DNA from: Gracilariopsis chorda
Lineage: Eukaryota > Rhodophyta > Florideophyceae > Gracilariales > Gracilariaceae
NCBI GenBank assembly: GCA_003194525.1
Contig: NBIV01000185.1
Span: 62,001-126,000 of the forward strand
Length of the DNA: 64,000 bases
Direction: 5' to 3'
Shown: positions 1-10,117 of the stretch, piece by piece
How positions within the stretch are numbered: position 1 is the stretch's first letter
How the letters are laid out: each line of letters begins with the position of its first letter
Position numbers and translations under genes: made by a program
The notes under the pieces: model-generated
Told to the model about the DNA's origin: nothing
Databases searched by the model: none
What the model saw: the letters and a program-made list of their open reading frames with translations, nothing else

Positions 1-990
1 CTAATTCGCAGGCGATGCAATTCAAGCACCACATACAACAAGTCACCATCTTCATCTTCAGCTGAACAACACATGACCCGCGTCACTTGTACACATGCAT
101 TTGAGCCCATTACATCCGACCAGTTTTACCACTACAGAGTACTTCGGTTTGCGACGTTGCGCATTTGTGTTTCACAAGGTCTAGCGGTGTTTTGGCAATC
201 AGCTACTCGAAGATACTGCAAATCATTGCCTTAGAATGAAAAGCATTTCAGCTTTGGCCATGGAAAGAAACTTTTTGGCCACGCAATAGATCGCGTTGGA
301 CACGCAATGCAACTGATGATTTTGTTCTAGCTTGTAGAAGAAAGCTTTTCCACGTTCAAAAACATTGAAGCGGTATAAAACCCGCTTATGAATTCAATAT
401 CAGTAAACTTTGGGGCCATCAAACTTTTCAACATACATCATCTTCGCACCTATACGGCCAACTTGCTCACATTGATCACTAGGAACTTGATTGTATCGCA
501 CAGTACTTTGATCTACCAGAGTGCGTGCATTGACTTTCAACTTACATCATCTTTGCGCCTATATGTAACACAGAAGACAGCTTACAAGCCAAGTCACGCC
601 TGATCACCGTGATCGACTTGTAGCTTTCATGTTCACAGATAGTACCTAGCTTGTAGCGTAGCAATAGAAATCTCTAGACCGCTACAAGATCTGTATAGAA
701 TGGGCGTCAGCCGACCTTCGCTTCCATGTGGAGGAGGTCAGACTTCATTCACCATCACTACTTTACACTATGCAGCCAAATTGCTCACATTGATCACTAG
801 GATACTTGGTTGTATCGCAAAGTACTTTGATCTACCAGGTTGCGTGCATTGACTACTTCATCACCAGCACTGATGACCACAAAACGGAATAAAAACAAAC
901 CTGACTACGTTAAAAAACAACCATCTGCTTTATCGTTCTCACCAATCACCCAACGTTTCCATGTAAGAGAGTAATGACAATCAATCTTCA
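1..990 (-). repeat. Candidate 3' LTR of element A (chromovirus), running off the window
   Basis: No convincing gene lies here. The region follows the chromodomain end of element A, read on the minus strand. A purine-rich run (minus strand AGAGAGAGGAAAACG, about 991-1005) is followed directly by TGAAGATTG starting at 990, which is how a polypurine tract followed by an LTR beginning with TG should look. The far end lies outside the window, so the LTR cannot be confirmed by its partner. The short plus-strand ORFs here show no family signature and look fortuitous. Confidence 0.4.
429..853. repeat. Internal direct repeats within the candidate LTR
   Basis: About 77 bp are repeated with few changes at 458-534 and 776-853; both copies contain TTGCTCACATTGATCACTAG and end GCGTGCATTGAC. 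A smaller 28-bp repeat is at 429-456 and 538-565. Repeats of this kind are common in LTR U3 regions as promoter or enhancer reiterations, but nothing here proves that role. Confidence 0.75.
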
Positions 991-1194
991 CGTTTTCCTC
1001 TCTCTGTGCAATGATGAAGCTTCGCGTTTCTATCATTTTCAGGCAAACTAGCGTAGCTTATATAGAGGTGTTTGTTGTCGCTCTATGTTTGAATCGGATT
1101 CAAACATATGACTTTGTAACAAACGGTCGCTACGTAATAACAATTAATGGGTGTCGCGTAATACTATATTACATTCAACCTCTCTTTCGAATCA

Positions 1195-1607
1195 GACGTC
1201 CTCGTTGATTCCTCATACGCGCGGATGAGATCCTTGCAGTTCATTAACTCGCTTTTTGCCATCCAAATAGCTTCTTTGTTTGTATCATTTTTGAATTGTA
1301 CCAAGTAGTAGACCTTTCAGCGTGACTTCTTCTTATCTAGAATTTCTTGGACTTCTTGTTCCAGATTGCCTTCGGAATCAATTACTACCGACAAAGCAGT
1401 GTTGTCTTTTTCTGCCCTCAAATACTTCTTCAGCTTCGTAACGTGAAAAACTTGGTGCATTAGTTTCATCGTAGGAGGACGCTTTACTTGGTAAGGCACT
1501 GGACCCATCACTTCAGTACCTGATAAAGGACCGACAAACTTCGGTCTCCATTCCTTTGGCAAAGCCGAGCGAGATGATAGATTCATGCCAGCAACATCCA
1601 ACATCAC
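1195..1607 (-). pseudogene. Integrase C-terminus and chromodomain of element A
   Basis: The first part has the usual end of a chromointegrase: a WRPKFVGPL segment (GPY/F-like module), then FHVTKLKKYL and EVQEILDKKK. A TGA stop at 1317-1319 interrupts it. Reading on in the same frame restores a chromodomain: KVYYLVQFKN, then IWMAKSELMNCKDLIRAYEE. In this family the chromodomain binds modified histone tails and steers integration into heterochromatin. The stop separates the domain from the integrase, so the copy is nonfunctional. The chromodomain assignment rests on motif order and the aromatic residues. Confidence 0.75.
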
Positions 1608-1619
1608 TAAGACCCCAAC

Positions 1620-2374
1620 TTAGAAGCATACGTGTCTTCTCTTCTGATTAGCGTAGTAGATTTGTTGTGTTTTTGCATCGAAAAGGTTATCTCGGGCTAT
1701 TAAATTCAACCTCTCTCGTCGTTTTAGAAGGTTCACTGCTGTTTCACAATTTGAAACAGTACCCGGTGTTCTCGCCAATTCAGACTGAGAAACATATCTC
1801 AGATCGACTTCAAATGCAGTTAGCTTCATGTTTTTGTGTTTGTTGGCGTTTTACTCAAACGCCAGGTCACTGAGGAACAAATCTCATTTCTTTGGCTTTT
1901 TCTGAATGATATGACGTAGCATCGGGCTCAAAATTCGAATAGTATTCTCACTCTGATCATCGGTATGTAGATGTTTTTTGCTTGCCATATTTTTCTTAAT
2001 GTTCAGCGTCTGCGTAATTCGTTCAAAGTACTTCGACGTAAACAGCGGATCTCTATCCAGTATTATGCTTTCTGGCATTCCGTGTTTGGAGCATACAAAG
2101 TCAAACAAAAACTGAATGACATCAGTAGATGTAATTCTCCTGTTTGTTAGGATAAAGAGTCCTCTTTTTGAAAGCTTTTCAATCATCACAAACACTGAGT
2201 CGTTTTCTTTATCATAAGTTGGGAATTCTGTAAGAAAATCCATCTTCACACCTCCCAACAGTTTTGTGAGATTCTGTGTGGTTGGAGTAGTCCTTTTTCT
2301 TTTGACTGTTCTTCCTTATTTTCTTGGGAGTTTTGACATGATCCACCGTACTTTTTGATATACTTGTACATCCC
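1620..2374 (-). pseudogene. Integrase catalytic core of element A
   Basis: The core is readable at 1884-2258. The three acidic catalytic residues appear in VKMDFLTEFP (first D), SIILDRDPLFTSKYF (second D) and DDQSENTIRIL (E). The upstream HHCC zinc-binding region spans the end of the RT frame and the next frame (HTCPHFGVEKMFYQCEKSFYW, then a Cys-containing stretch near 2330), so at least one frameshift separates them. The family enzyme inserts cDNA into chromosomal DNA. A further frame at 1620-1829 carries the segment between core and chromodomain. The copy is inactive because of stops and frameshifts. Confidence 0.75.
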
Positions 2375-4117
2375 TTACCAGTAGAACGACTTTTCGCACT
2401 GGTAAAACATTTTTTCCACTCCGAAATGGGGGCAAGTGTGTACCTCGGCAGGAACTTCGTTTCGTAGACCTGCGAATTGTGGTACATAAATTCTTCTTGT
2501 ATCGGCACCAGTCCAGTAAAGACTCTTATCCTCCAATGAGTAGTTGGGTGCATACATACGGACTCTCTTAGAGTACTGTGCTTCCCTGTTTGAAAACGAC
2601 TCAAACAGATCTCTTGAACATTTATCCTTAGCGTAGCCTTCCTGTATCCTCTGTACTAGAGTGGTGTCCTTCACACGTAATGAATTCAGGACTATAGAAC
2701 TCCCGACGTTCCTACTTAGTGCATCAGCTGCACTATTCATTGAGCCTGGCAGATGTTCCAAGATGAAATTATAGCTCTGTATTTCATCTATCCATCGCAT
2801 CTGCCTTCCAGTCAGCTTGGTCGTCGACTGCTGGTATTTAAGTGGCTCTTGATCTGTCTTCAAAATAAACGGTCTGTCTTGAAGATAAACCGCCCATGTT
2901 CTCAATGCGATCATCCCTGCTAAGATTTCTTGGTACCCAGTATCCCATCTTGTTTCAGTTTCCGTCAATCTGTGGGATAGATATGCGACTGGGTGACCAT
3001 ATTGCTCAAGAATTGCTCTTACCGCAAACTTAAACGCATTTGTCGTGAGGACGAAAGGCTCCGTTGAAGATGGATGTCTTAGAATTGGTTCATTCGTAAG
3101 CTTTTGCTTCACTTCGTCGAACTCATTTTCTTCTTTTTCACTCCACGTGAGCTCTTTCCGTCGAAACAGGCTAGTCAGTGGTAGTACAATGGCTGCGTAG
3201 TTCTTCATAAATCGCCGGTAAACATTTTCAAGGCCTAAGAATTTTTGCATTTCTTTCACGTTCTGTGGTATGGGCCAATCTTCGACGGCTTTTACCGAAC
3301 GTCTTTGCGTTTTTATTCCTTGCGAATTCACCATGTAGCCCAAATATTCTACTTCTTCAAGTCCAAAAGTACACTTGCTGGGCCGTAGGTATAGTTTGTG
3401 TTTGCGCAAGATACTGAATAATTGTGGCAAGTGTTCGCTGTGTCATTCCACATTCTTACTATAGATCAATATGTCGTCAAGGCACAATACCATACAATCG
3501 CCAAGAAGGTCCTGGAACAGACTCGCGAGAAGTCGGTAGAACGCCGCGGGAGCGTTTGTGAATCCGAAACATAAGACCCTCCACTCGAAAGAACCAATTC
3601 GGGTCCTTATTGCCGTTGTGTGACAGTCTTGGTCCTTTAATCTCATTTTTTGATACCCCCATATGAGGTGCAGCTGTGAAAAGGCGTTTGCACCAGATAC
3701 TTGGTCGATTGTTTCGTGGATTAGTGGTATCGGGCTGGCATCGGGATTCATGATCTTATATAAAGCCCTATAGTCGCATACCATACGTAGATCGCCGTTT
3801 TTCTTCTTAATGAAAAATACTGGAGCGCCAAATGGTGACCAAGACGGACGCAGTAGTCCTTTCTCAAGGTAGTTCTGTAATTGCAGCTTCAGCTCCTTTA
3901 ACTCGGCTGGCGACAATCGGATAACAGGTCTCACTGGGGGTGGTTCCGCTCGTTTGAAGTTAATCTTGAAATCCATTCCACGTCTCGGGGGTAGTTCTTC
4001 TGGCATTTCCTCTCGAAAAATGTCTTCATACTCGGCGAGTATATCCTTGAAGTGTTTCGTAGTACTCACTCTCTCCATGTGCGAAGGCATAAGTTCTGTA
4101 ATTCGAGCCATGTACAA
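2375..4117 (-). pseudogene. Reverse transcriptase / RNase H of element A (two frames)
   Basis: The RT N-terminal half is at 3443-4117 and continues after a break in the ORF at 2375-3430, which also holds RNase H and the integrase N-terminus. Seen: LEKGLLRPSWSPFGAPVFFI, FGFTNAPAAF and the active-site box CLDDIL, where YxDD is usual. The first catalytic Asp region reads SQLHLIWGYQ, where the family has a LDLxxGY motif, so the Asp is replaced by His. The tether/RNase H region has FLGLENVYRRF, PVAYLSHRL and GSMNSAADALSRN. The gene converts element RNA to DNA in functional relatives; here the catalytic change and frame break argue for a dead copy. Confidence 0.85.
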
Positions 4118-4666
4118 CTCAAATTTGCCTTATTTCAATACTCGTGCCATTTTCTTGAACGACATTCGTTTCACCGTTTGCGTTTGGGAGGACTTCTTGT
4201 TCGTCCTCGGAAGAATCTTCACTATTGACGCATCTGGTCTGGTCAATGACAAATCGTTATTACCTCAATCGATATTCGGATTCTGCTCCCGTAACCATGA
4301 TCGTCCCAATATGACAACTGGTAGGTCTTCCTTGTCATCCATGTCATCATCCATATCGATCAGAGAGACGCTCTCAGTAAACAGGCATTTTTCGACATTC
4401 AACACTGCAGTAATATTTCCATTGACTTGTTTTACTGACTTGTCACTAAGTTCAACTCCGACAACTGTCATGTTCTCATCATTTAGCCCCAGCCTCTTCG
4501 CGGTATTTAATGCCATGAAGTTGTGGGAAGCAAAAGAATCAATCACCACTTGAAGACGATGTCCGCTAAGGGCCGCGTCGTACATCCAGCTCTCTTCTTT
4601 TGCCATTTTCATGGGAGAGAGACGAGGCATTTCATATCTGCCTCCGGAAGCTGCACTGCTGTGCAA
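4118..4666 (-). pseudogene. Retropepsin-like protease region of element A
   Basis: Readable at 4265-4666. VVIDSFASHNFMA corresponds to the retropepsin active-site loop, usually IDSGASHNF; the Gly after Asp-Ser is Phe here, which should disrupt the catalytic loop. VILGRSWLREQNPNID is the conserved C-terminal ILG-x-W-L segment. The enzyme processes Gag-Pol in active elements. It lies between the gag zinc knuckle and RT, as expected. A stop separates it from the zinc-knuckle frame near 4672. Confidence 0.75.
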
Positions 4667-5091
4667 CGTTACTGGTTATTCGAATTCGAGTTGGATTGAT
4701 CTTTCCCGTTATTACGACAAGGATAATCAGGGTCACTCCAGCCCTTGCGACCACATTTGAAACATCGATCATGCTTTCTGTAATGATTATTCTCTCCTTT
4801 CTTGGCGGGACCCCAACTGACGGTGTTATCGTCCTTACGGTTAGGATTAGTTTCCTTTTAGTCGTTGCTCGGGTTTCCTATCTTCTTCTTGCCATCGTAC
4901 TCTTTCTCGTCGGTGTTAGCGTTTTTCTGAAACTCCCTGCTTAACTTTATAGAGAGTTCTAGCTTTATGGCGTAGTCATACGCTACGTGATTACTCAGAC
5001 GACCTGTACGGTCCAGGGGTTGCGAATCCGGAAAACGTTTGGGGAAATTTCCTTTGTAGGCTTTCGGTAGACTGTTGAAGAAATAAATTTA
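4667..5091 (-). pseudogene. C-terminal gag of element A with degenerate zinc knuckle
   Basis: Minus-strand translation gives YFFNSLPKAYKGNF near the insertion point, then a basic stretch, then CFKCGRKGWSDPDYPC at about 4730-4775. That resembles a CCHC knuckle, but the His is Trp and the spacing to the last Cys is longer, so RNA binding may be lost. It is the continuation of the gag half at 11004-11585; the two were parted by the YR element. Confidence 0.75.
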
Positions 5092-5279
5092 ATTATTACG
5101 CTCTGTACGCGGCCAGAACATCATTGCTGTTGAAGAACCAAAGTGTTTACACGATGTCGGATTTCCTGGATGTGCACCAGGAAATGTTCTTTTGCTTGTA
5201 CGCTAGGCAACCCCATCGTCGTGAAAGGGGATTGTTGTGACTCCGAATCGCAACAGTGCAAGGTTTGGCCTTGCCTTGC
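5092..5279 (-). repeat. B2 terminal repeat of the YR element
   Basis: Matches B1 (5753-5940) over 188 bp with a few substitutions; both begin (plus strand) ATTATTACGCTCTGTACGCG. It forms the 3' end of the element on the minus strand and abuts the element A gag sequence. Confidence 0.92.
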
Positions 5280-5324
5280 TAAATAGCGCAATAGAACAAT
5301 TAAAAGGGATGGGAGGGTTTTGGG

Positions 5325-5752
5325 CTTAAACCAGAGAGAAAACCAAAACCGTGGTTTTGAACGTAGGAAAGAAAAGAACCACGGCAATGAAACAAAACCA
5401 AGAGCACGAAGACTGTTCTGAACGACGTTGTGTCTTGTGTTTCGAGATGAAGGACTCGTTTGTACCGAAATGCAGCATCTCTTATACGGAAACAAATTTG
5501 TTCTGATCTGTCCTTTTGTCCGTTTCAGAATTGGGTGTCACATTCAACCCACTCAGTCTCGTTTGAAACGACTCTTTCGAGAATTCAAATCAGATCACTG
5601 TCACCTACGCAATTCTCAAACTTGATTTCTGTCTCACCACCACCAATGCACAATTCACCAAATTCAGCGTGCGCACTCTGTAACATACTATCCATCAATT
5701 ACAATGCGTCTCGCTACCACCCGCTCCAATAAAATATCATCACAATTAGGCC
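5325..5752 (-). repeat. A2 repeat of the YR element
   Basis: Matches A1 (10576-11003) over 428 bp with very few changes. It is directly adjacent to B1, so B1-A2 is a continuous junction, the arrangement expected to template a circular intermediate. Between A2 and B2 is a 45-bp segment (5280-5324) not found in A1 or B1. Confidence 0.92.
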
Positions 5753-5940
5753 ATTATTACGCTCTGTACGCGGCCAGAACATCATTGCTGTTGAAGAACC
5801 AAAGTGTTTACACGATGTCGGATTTCCTGGATGTGCACCAGGAAATGCTCTTTCACTTGTACGCAAGGCAACCCAATCGTCGTGAAAGGGGATTGTTGTG
5901 ACTCCGAGTCGCAACAGTGCAAGGTTTGGCCTTACCTTGC
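5753..5940 (-). repeat. B1 repeat of the YR element
   Basis: First copy of the B repeat, following the recombinase ORF on the minus strand and contiguous with A2. Confidence 0.92.
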
Positions 5941-6086
5941 CAATCCCAAAATGAGAGTAATTTACTCGTGGCGGGTTCTGAGAATTTCAACGTCTTTGTA
6001 ATTAAAACATTGCCGTAGAAGTTTGTCAAAACAATCTGCGTAGCCAGAACAGAAACTCGGGTTTGCATCTCGGTTGAAATTTTGAT

Positions 6087-7163
6087 TCAAGTAACGGCAG
6101 AACGGTCGTTCGTTAAATACCTTTGCAGTGACGAAAACGATTTCCATCTGCCCGTAAGTGCAATAGTTTTCGCAGAATGGCCAGCAAGGAAATCGGTAAG
6201 CGCACCCCCAATTCTTGCTGAATGCGTAGTGAATCGATTTGACTGTATACCAAAATGTTGAGCGGCTTTAAAAAGCAAGTTATACTTCTCATAATGCAAG
6301 TCAAATAAGGTTGAGTCTGAGTGGCCTGAGAGACTTTCGAGGTAACTTTGCAACAGGGTTATCACAAATTTGTCTCGAATCGGTGTAAACTGCATGGGAC
6401 CAGTCTTTGATTTCTCAATATTAATCCCGATGATCTGGCCTCCAGCGTGGGAAATACGCACATCTTGAGGTAGAACCACATCACATCTACGTAGTGCAAG
6501 AACCTCCGAGGCTCTCATGTAGGTACACCATTGTACGCAAAGTGCAACTGCAGCGTGCAAACAATTCTGCGAGATGAAATATTGAGCAAAAGCCATCATG
6601 AAGAGCTTTGTAAGAGGCAATGCGGATAAAGGAGGGTTCAACTTATTCCAACCAATCAATGCTCGTCGAGATAACTTGAAATGGAGGTCTGAGGAGGGTA
6701 CAGATAACGACAGAAAGGCTAGAGCATAGACTACCTGTTGACGTTGACCTGCTGAACGGTTCTCATTGCACGCTTCGTGCAAATAATCGACAAAACACTC
6801 ATCAAGCTCGTTTGGCGAACAAGGTATATATCGGAGCGAATGTTTGAAATCAGTGTACGCATTAACATACAAATCTCGTGTATTCGGAGACAGGGTGGTG
6901 GCAATAAGTGGATACTTCTCGAAGAAATTTTCCGTAGGAAGTTTGAAACCGTCCATTCGATTGGGAGTGCGAAAATATCTGCTGCTGGTCTCTCGATGCT
7001 TCAAGCTTTTCTTCTGGATGCCGAAGTTAGTGATAAGCGATTTGTTCCATTGCCGTTCAAATGCAATGTGAGAGAGACTGAGTCGTGGCCTTGCAATGGG
7101 GTTCATCCTGGCTGAATCGTTTTCTGCTTGAGTCGTCCTGGATGGAAGCCGTACGCTACTCAT
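6087..7163 (-). CDS. Tyrosine recombinase of the YR element
   Basis: 358 codons, intact. All catalytic residues of the phage-integrase-type recombinase fold are visible: Arg217 in YMRASEVLALRR, Lys251 or 253 in IEKSKTGP, His314-x-x-Arg317 in THSARIGG, Trp340 in TGRW (the His/Trp position) and Tyr349 in LQRYL. In PAT, Ngaro and DIRS elements this enzyme inserts the circular cDNA by recombination. The start overlaps the stop of the RNase H frame (ATGAGTAG), so translation may be coupled by termination and reinitiation. The enzyme could still be active, unlike the neighbouring frameshifted RT/RNase H. Confidence 0.9.
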   Translation of the reverse strand: MSSVRLPSRTTQAENDSARMNPIARPRLSLSHIAFERQWNKSLITNFGIQKKSLKHRETSSRYFRTPNRMDGFKLPTENFFEKYPLIATTLSPNTRDLYVNAYTDFKHSLRYIPCSPNELDECFVDYLHEACNENRSAGQRQQVVYALAFLSLSVPSSDLHFKLSRRALIGWNKLNPPLSALPLTKLFMMAFAQYFISQNCLHAAVALCVQWCTYMRASEVLALRRCDVVLPQDVRISHAGGQIIGINIEKSKTGPMQFTPIRDKFVITLLQSYLESLSGHSDSTLFDLHYEKYNLLFKAAQHFGIQSNRFTTHSARIGGALTDFLAGHSAKTIALTGRWKSFSSLQRYLTNDRSAVT

Positions 7164-7590
7164 AGCTTCCCGCCTTAAAACGTGGTCGAGAAGGGCCGTC
7201 GGCGGGGTTTAGGGTTGTAGGTACGTGAACGAACAAAGGTTCCAAGTCGTGAGCGATGCACACTCCTGCGTATCGTCGACATGGGAGACACAGACTCGAA
7301 GATGAAGAGCGGCCCTTTCGAAAGGCGCCAATAGTAACCATAGAATCCGAAAGTATCAGGACGCGCAGACCAGTTATGTCAAAGGAGGCTGCCCATTCCA
7401 AAGCAAGGACTGCAGTATGTGCTTCAAGAACATTAATATGTTCATCTCTTCGCCATTTGTGAACAAAAGCTGTCTTCCAGTGGTGATTTTGAACAAAATA
7501 AGGCAGCATTGCGCTTGCATTCACAGACGGGCCTTCAAAAGCAAGGGCAGTAAGATTCGATATCCACAAAGTGTTGGCTTTAGTATACAC
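7156..7590 (-). CDS. RNase H domain of the YR element (separate frame)
   Basis: 144 codons from an alternative first codon, so not an independent gene. It has INVLEAHTAVLALEWA, LILSDSMVTIGAFRKG and TTLNPADGPSR, the conserved RNase H blocks of DIRS-order elements. The first catalytic Asp (VIAIDASPTPE) lies at the end of the RT frame, so a -1 shift near 7590-7600 is needed to join RT and RNase H. Either a one-base deletion inactivated the copy or the element uses frameshifting; the sequence alone does not decide. Confidence 0.85.
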   Translation of the reverse strand: MYTKANTLWISNLTALAFEGPSVNASAMLPYFVQNHHWKTAFVHKWRRDEHINVLEAHTAVLALEWAASFDITGLRVLILSDSMVTIGAFRKGRSSSSSLCLPCRRYAGVCIAHDLEPLFVHVPTTLNPADGPSRPRFKAGSYE

Positions 7591-9116
7591 AACTGCTCCG
7601 GCGTCGGGGAGGCGTCGATGGCGATGACATGATTCCAGTAAGGTCTATTGAGACGAATGGATGAAAGCGGGAGCAGTCTTGCCAGCAATGTTAGCTCTCG
7701 AAAAACGGCGACTTGAATTGAGTTGTTGACCTTCGAAGGCTGTTCCAGAAATTGAAAGGTGCGATAAAGAATAGAGAGCAAAGGCCGGCATCCTAAAGCG
7801 ATCCAAATAAGTTTTCCCACAGATGAACGAACTCTTGATTCTTCCAAGGGAGACTTGATGATCGCGGATACGCTTGTGAGCGCAGAGTTCAACTTTTCTA
7901 GTTTCGGTCGCAAGATGTGTCTTTGTAGGCACCAGTTCCATCCCATGAACGTGAGCTGACTCTTTTCCAGTTCACTGGGTGGTGATGACTTTGCACGTTT
8001 GATAGGTAACTGGTTCCGTTGAAGCACAGACTCAACGAGGTTTTGGAGCCTTATGGCATCCTGGTCGCTCCATCCTGCAAGTACGAAGTTGAGGTCATCA
8101 ATAATGTGTATTATCAAGGAACAGTTCGATGTCAACTTCACTGTGCCGTTCTGTTTGTGCAAAAGGATTGGGAAAGGGAAAGTGGATGTAAATCCGAGTG
8201 TGCGCGATGTGTCTTGAAAAATGCGAAAAGCTTCGATGTAGCATGACTCGACAAAGGTATGTCCAATAAAGACTGACCATTTGAATCCCATTGGCAATGT
8301 ACGTTGACAGGGTCGCATCTTCTGAGCTTGACGGGGCCTGAAACCCAAGGATCGTTCGATGTATCTTTGGAGTTTTCCCGGAAGATCTCCAAATGCAATC
8401 TGAGCCAAAGAGAACAAAGCGGCTAGGTTGAAGGGAAGACGAATGTTGTGGAACATATTTGAGATGTCAAGGAAAAAGCTGGACAAACCGGGTGTCGTAT
8501 CAGAGAGAAGTACAGCAGAAAAATTTCCAGGGTTAGGCAGAGACACGTGAGGTGAGTCAGGAATGCAAATGTTTTGCACCCTCGGCCAGCTGATTAACCG
8601 GTCTTTCTGTTCGTCTTTCACGACAGCAAACGAAGTCATGGTAAGATGGTTCGCAAGCTCCCTATATGAATAATTCTCTTCATCAACAAGTGACCACTGC
8701 AACATTCCAGAATCAGAGAGGCGGAGTAGCATTTGAGGGTATTGATTCGGAGCACAATGGATGGGAGGTGGTGGAACGTCAGCACTTGATATGTACATCT
8801 GAATGGTTTGGAGAAGCTGATTGAAACCATCCCCGAGAAACAAACGCTGGACTTGTTTTGGCATTCGGCTGGTCCAAACAGAATGATCAGATGACGTCTC
8901 GGCTGGCAAGTCCAGACGAGCGGCCCGAATCATCGTAAAATCACCCCGTACTAGACCCGCCGACTGGAGAGAATCAAGGAACTGAGTAGAGTCTCGTACG
9001 AGCTCGTCTTCAACATGAAGAATTTTGGTGGACTTCCTTGGGACCCAGCGTGGGAAAGAGAGGCTCTGCACTTCGTGACGTCCGTAGGTCTTGGTGAAGT
9101 CAGAATGTCTCTTCAC
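7521..9116 (-). CDS. Reverse transcriptase of the YR element
   Basis: 531 codons open. Conserved blocks: SFAVVKDEQKDRLISWPRVQN, FFLDISNMFHNIRLP (first catalytic Asp region), TLPMGFKWSVFIGHTF and HIIDDLNFVL (IIDD in place of YxDD, with both Asp kept). The end reads VIAIDASPTPE, the first RNase H block, after which the frame is lost. This is the DIRS-type RT, which copies element RNA to DNA. Upstream, about 185 bp separate it from the stop of ORF2. Likely functional except for the break into RNase H. Confidence 0.88.
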   Translation of the reverse strand: MKRHSDFTKTYGRHEVQSLSFPRWVPRKSTKILHVEDELVRDSTQFLDSLQSAGLVRGDFTMIRAARLDLPAETSSDHSVWTSRMPKQVQRLFLGDGFNQLLQTIQMYISSADVPPPPIHCAPNQYPQMLLRLSDSGMLQWSLVDEENYSYRELANHLTMTSFAVVKDEQKDRLISWPRVQNICIPDSPHVSLPNPGNFSAVLLSDTTPGLSSFFLDISNMFHNIRLPFNLAALFSLAQIAFGDLPGKLQRYIERSLGFRPRQAQKMRPCQRTLPMGFKWSVFIGHTFVESCYIEAFRIFQDTSRTLGFTSTFPFPILLHKQNGTVKLTSNCSLIIHIIDDLNFVLAGWSDQDAIRLQNLVESVLQRNQLPIKRAKSSPPSELEKSQLTFMGWNWCLQRHILRPKLEKLNSALTSVSAIIKSPLEESRVRSSVGKLIWIALGCRPLLSILYRTFQFLEQPSKVNNSIQVAVFRELTLLARLLPLSSIRLNRPYWNHVIAIDASPTPEQLCILKPTLCGYRILLPLLLKARL

Positions 9117-9301
9117 GATCGAACGGACTGCTGCTCTGGTTTGAGTTCAGGGGATATTGTTGAAGCTTTTAGGCTTACTGTACCCGAGGAAAAGGAAATC
9201 TAGAGAAGCGAGAACTTCAGTAATGTGCGATCCAGCGCCGCAAAGGGGCCCTTTTCGTAGAAACTGAGTCAAAGGAAAGGTTCGAGGCCTGACAGGATCA
9301 A

Positions 9302-10117
9302 TTACAACTGAGGTGTTTCGGTGGTGTTGTCGCGATGATTTGCTCTGGGTCTCTTGGGTCTTTGAGGTCCCCTCGTTGGTCGCTTCGCTAAACTTCGTAC
9401 CGCATTTCGAGCCCTTGATGCTGCAGATATGTGCCGGTTGACGATTGAACGCATAGCTGGAACTCTTATACCCGTGTCGGGATACACTTCCAGAGAAGGT
9501 AGGACATGTTGTAAAGCTTCGTCGCGAGTTAACGGACTGGGCCCGGAAGTCAAATTCTCTACTTCCAAGAGAGCCCAGAGTCTTCGAAGGGCTACTTCTG
9601 TCCATGGAGCTTTTGTGACTGCTTCTTCCATGGTCGCGAATGTGCAGAAGTTAAAGTGAAGACATCTCGCCAAAGTGAGGGCTTCTACTTCTGAGCTGAA
9701 GGGTCTTCCGTCCGACTGGCGCGTCCATCTGACATTTCGGACTACCAATTCGATATTCAGACCTTCTTGGCAGAAAGAGTGAAGAATAGATGGCCACATG
9801 AGTTGCTGAACGTTGAGGAGTACGGAAGAGTGGCCCGGATACGCTGCAAGTTGGCTCGGACGTACGGGCGTTGGGCCTCCGAGCCTTGAATAAAAATCCT
9901 GTGCTTCTTCGTCACCTTCTCCAGTGGGGACTCCAGCGACATGATGAATCTTTTGTCTCTTTTTGTTCACATCTTGAGGCAGTAGGTCATCCAAAGGGTT
10001 GGGCCTTTTGGGCGCTGGAGGCGTATCGTCCAGAATTCGCGTCGGAGCCTGCGTAATATCGTCTACCTGAGCCATGTCTCTTCGTTCGAGAGCTGCACGA
10101 GTTGCCCCAGCTGCCAT
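9302..10117 (-). CDS. ORF2 of the YR element, Gag-like
   Basis: 271 codons. The sequence is basic and Pro/Arg-rich at its end (RPTRGPQRPKRPRANHR), with a charged N-terminus containing KKRQKIHH. It lies between ORF1 and RT, where Gag sits in PAT/Ngaro elements, and overlaps ORF1 by about 55 bp in another frame. No zinc knuckle is seen. Its role as nucleic-acid-binding Gag is inferred from position and charge. Confidence 0.6.
   Translation of the reverse strand: MAAGATRAALERRDMAQVDDITQAPTRILDDTPPAPKRPNPLDDLLPQDVNKKRQKIHHVAGVPTGEGDEEAQDFYSRLGGPTPVRPSQLAAYPGHSSVLLNVQQLMWPSILHSFCQEGLNIELVVRNVRWTRQSDGRPFSSEVEALTLARCLHFNFCTFATMEEAVTKAPWTEVALRRLWALLEVENLTSGPSPLTRDEALQHVLPSLEVYPDTGIRVPAMRSIVNRHISAASRARNAVRSLAKRPTRGPQRPKRPRANHRDNTTETPQL

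Noticed and set aside
3954-4553. 199-codon plus-strand ORF
   Set aside because: It is the shadow of the protease/RT region of element A on the other strand.
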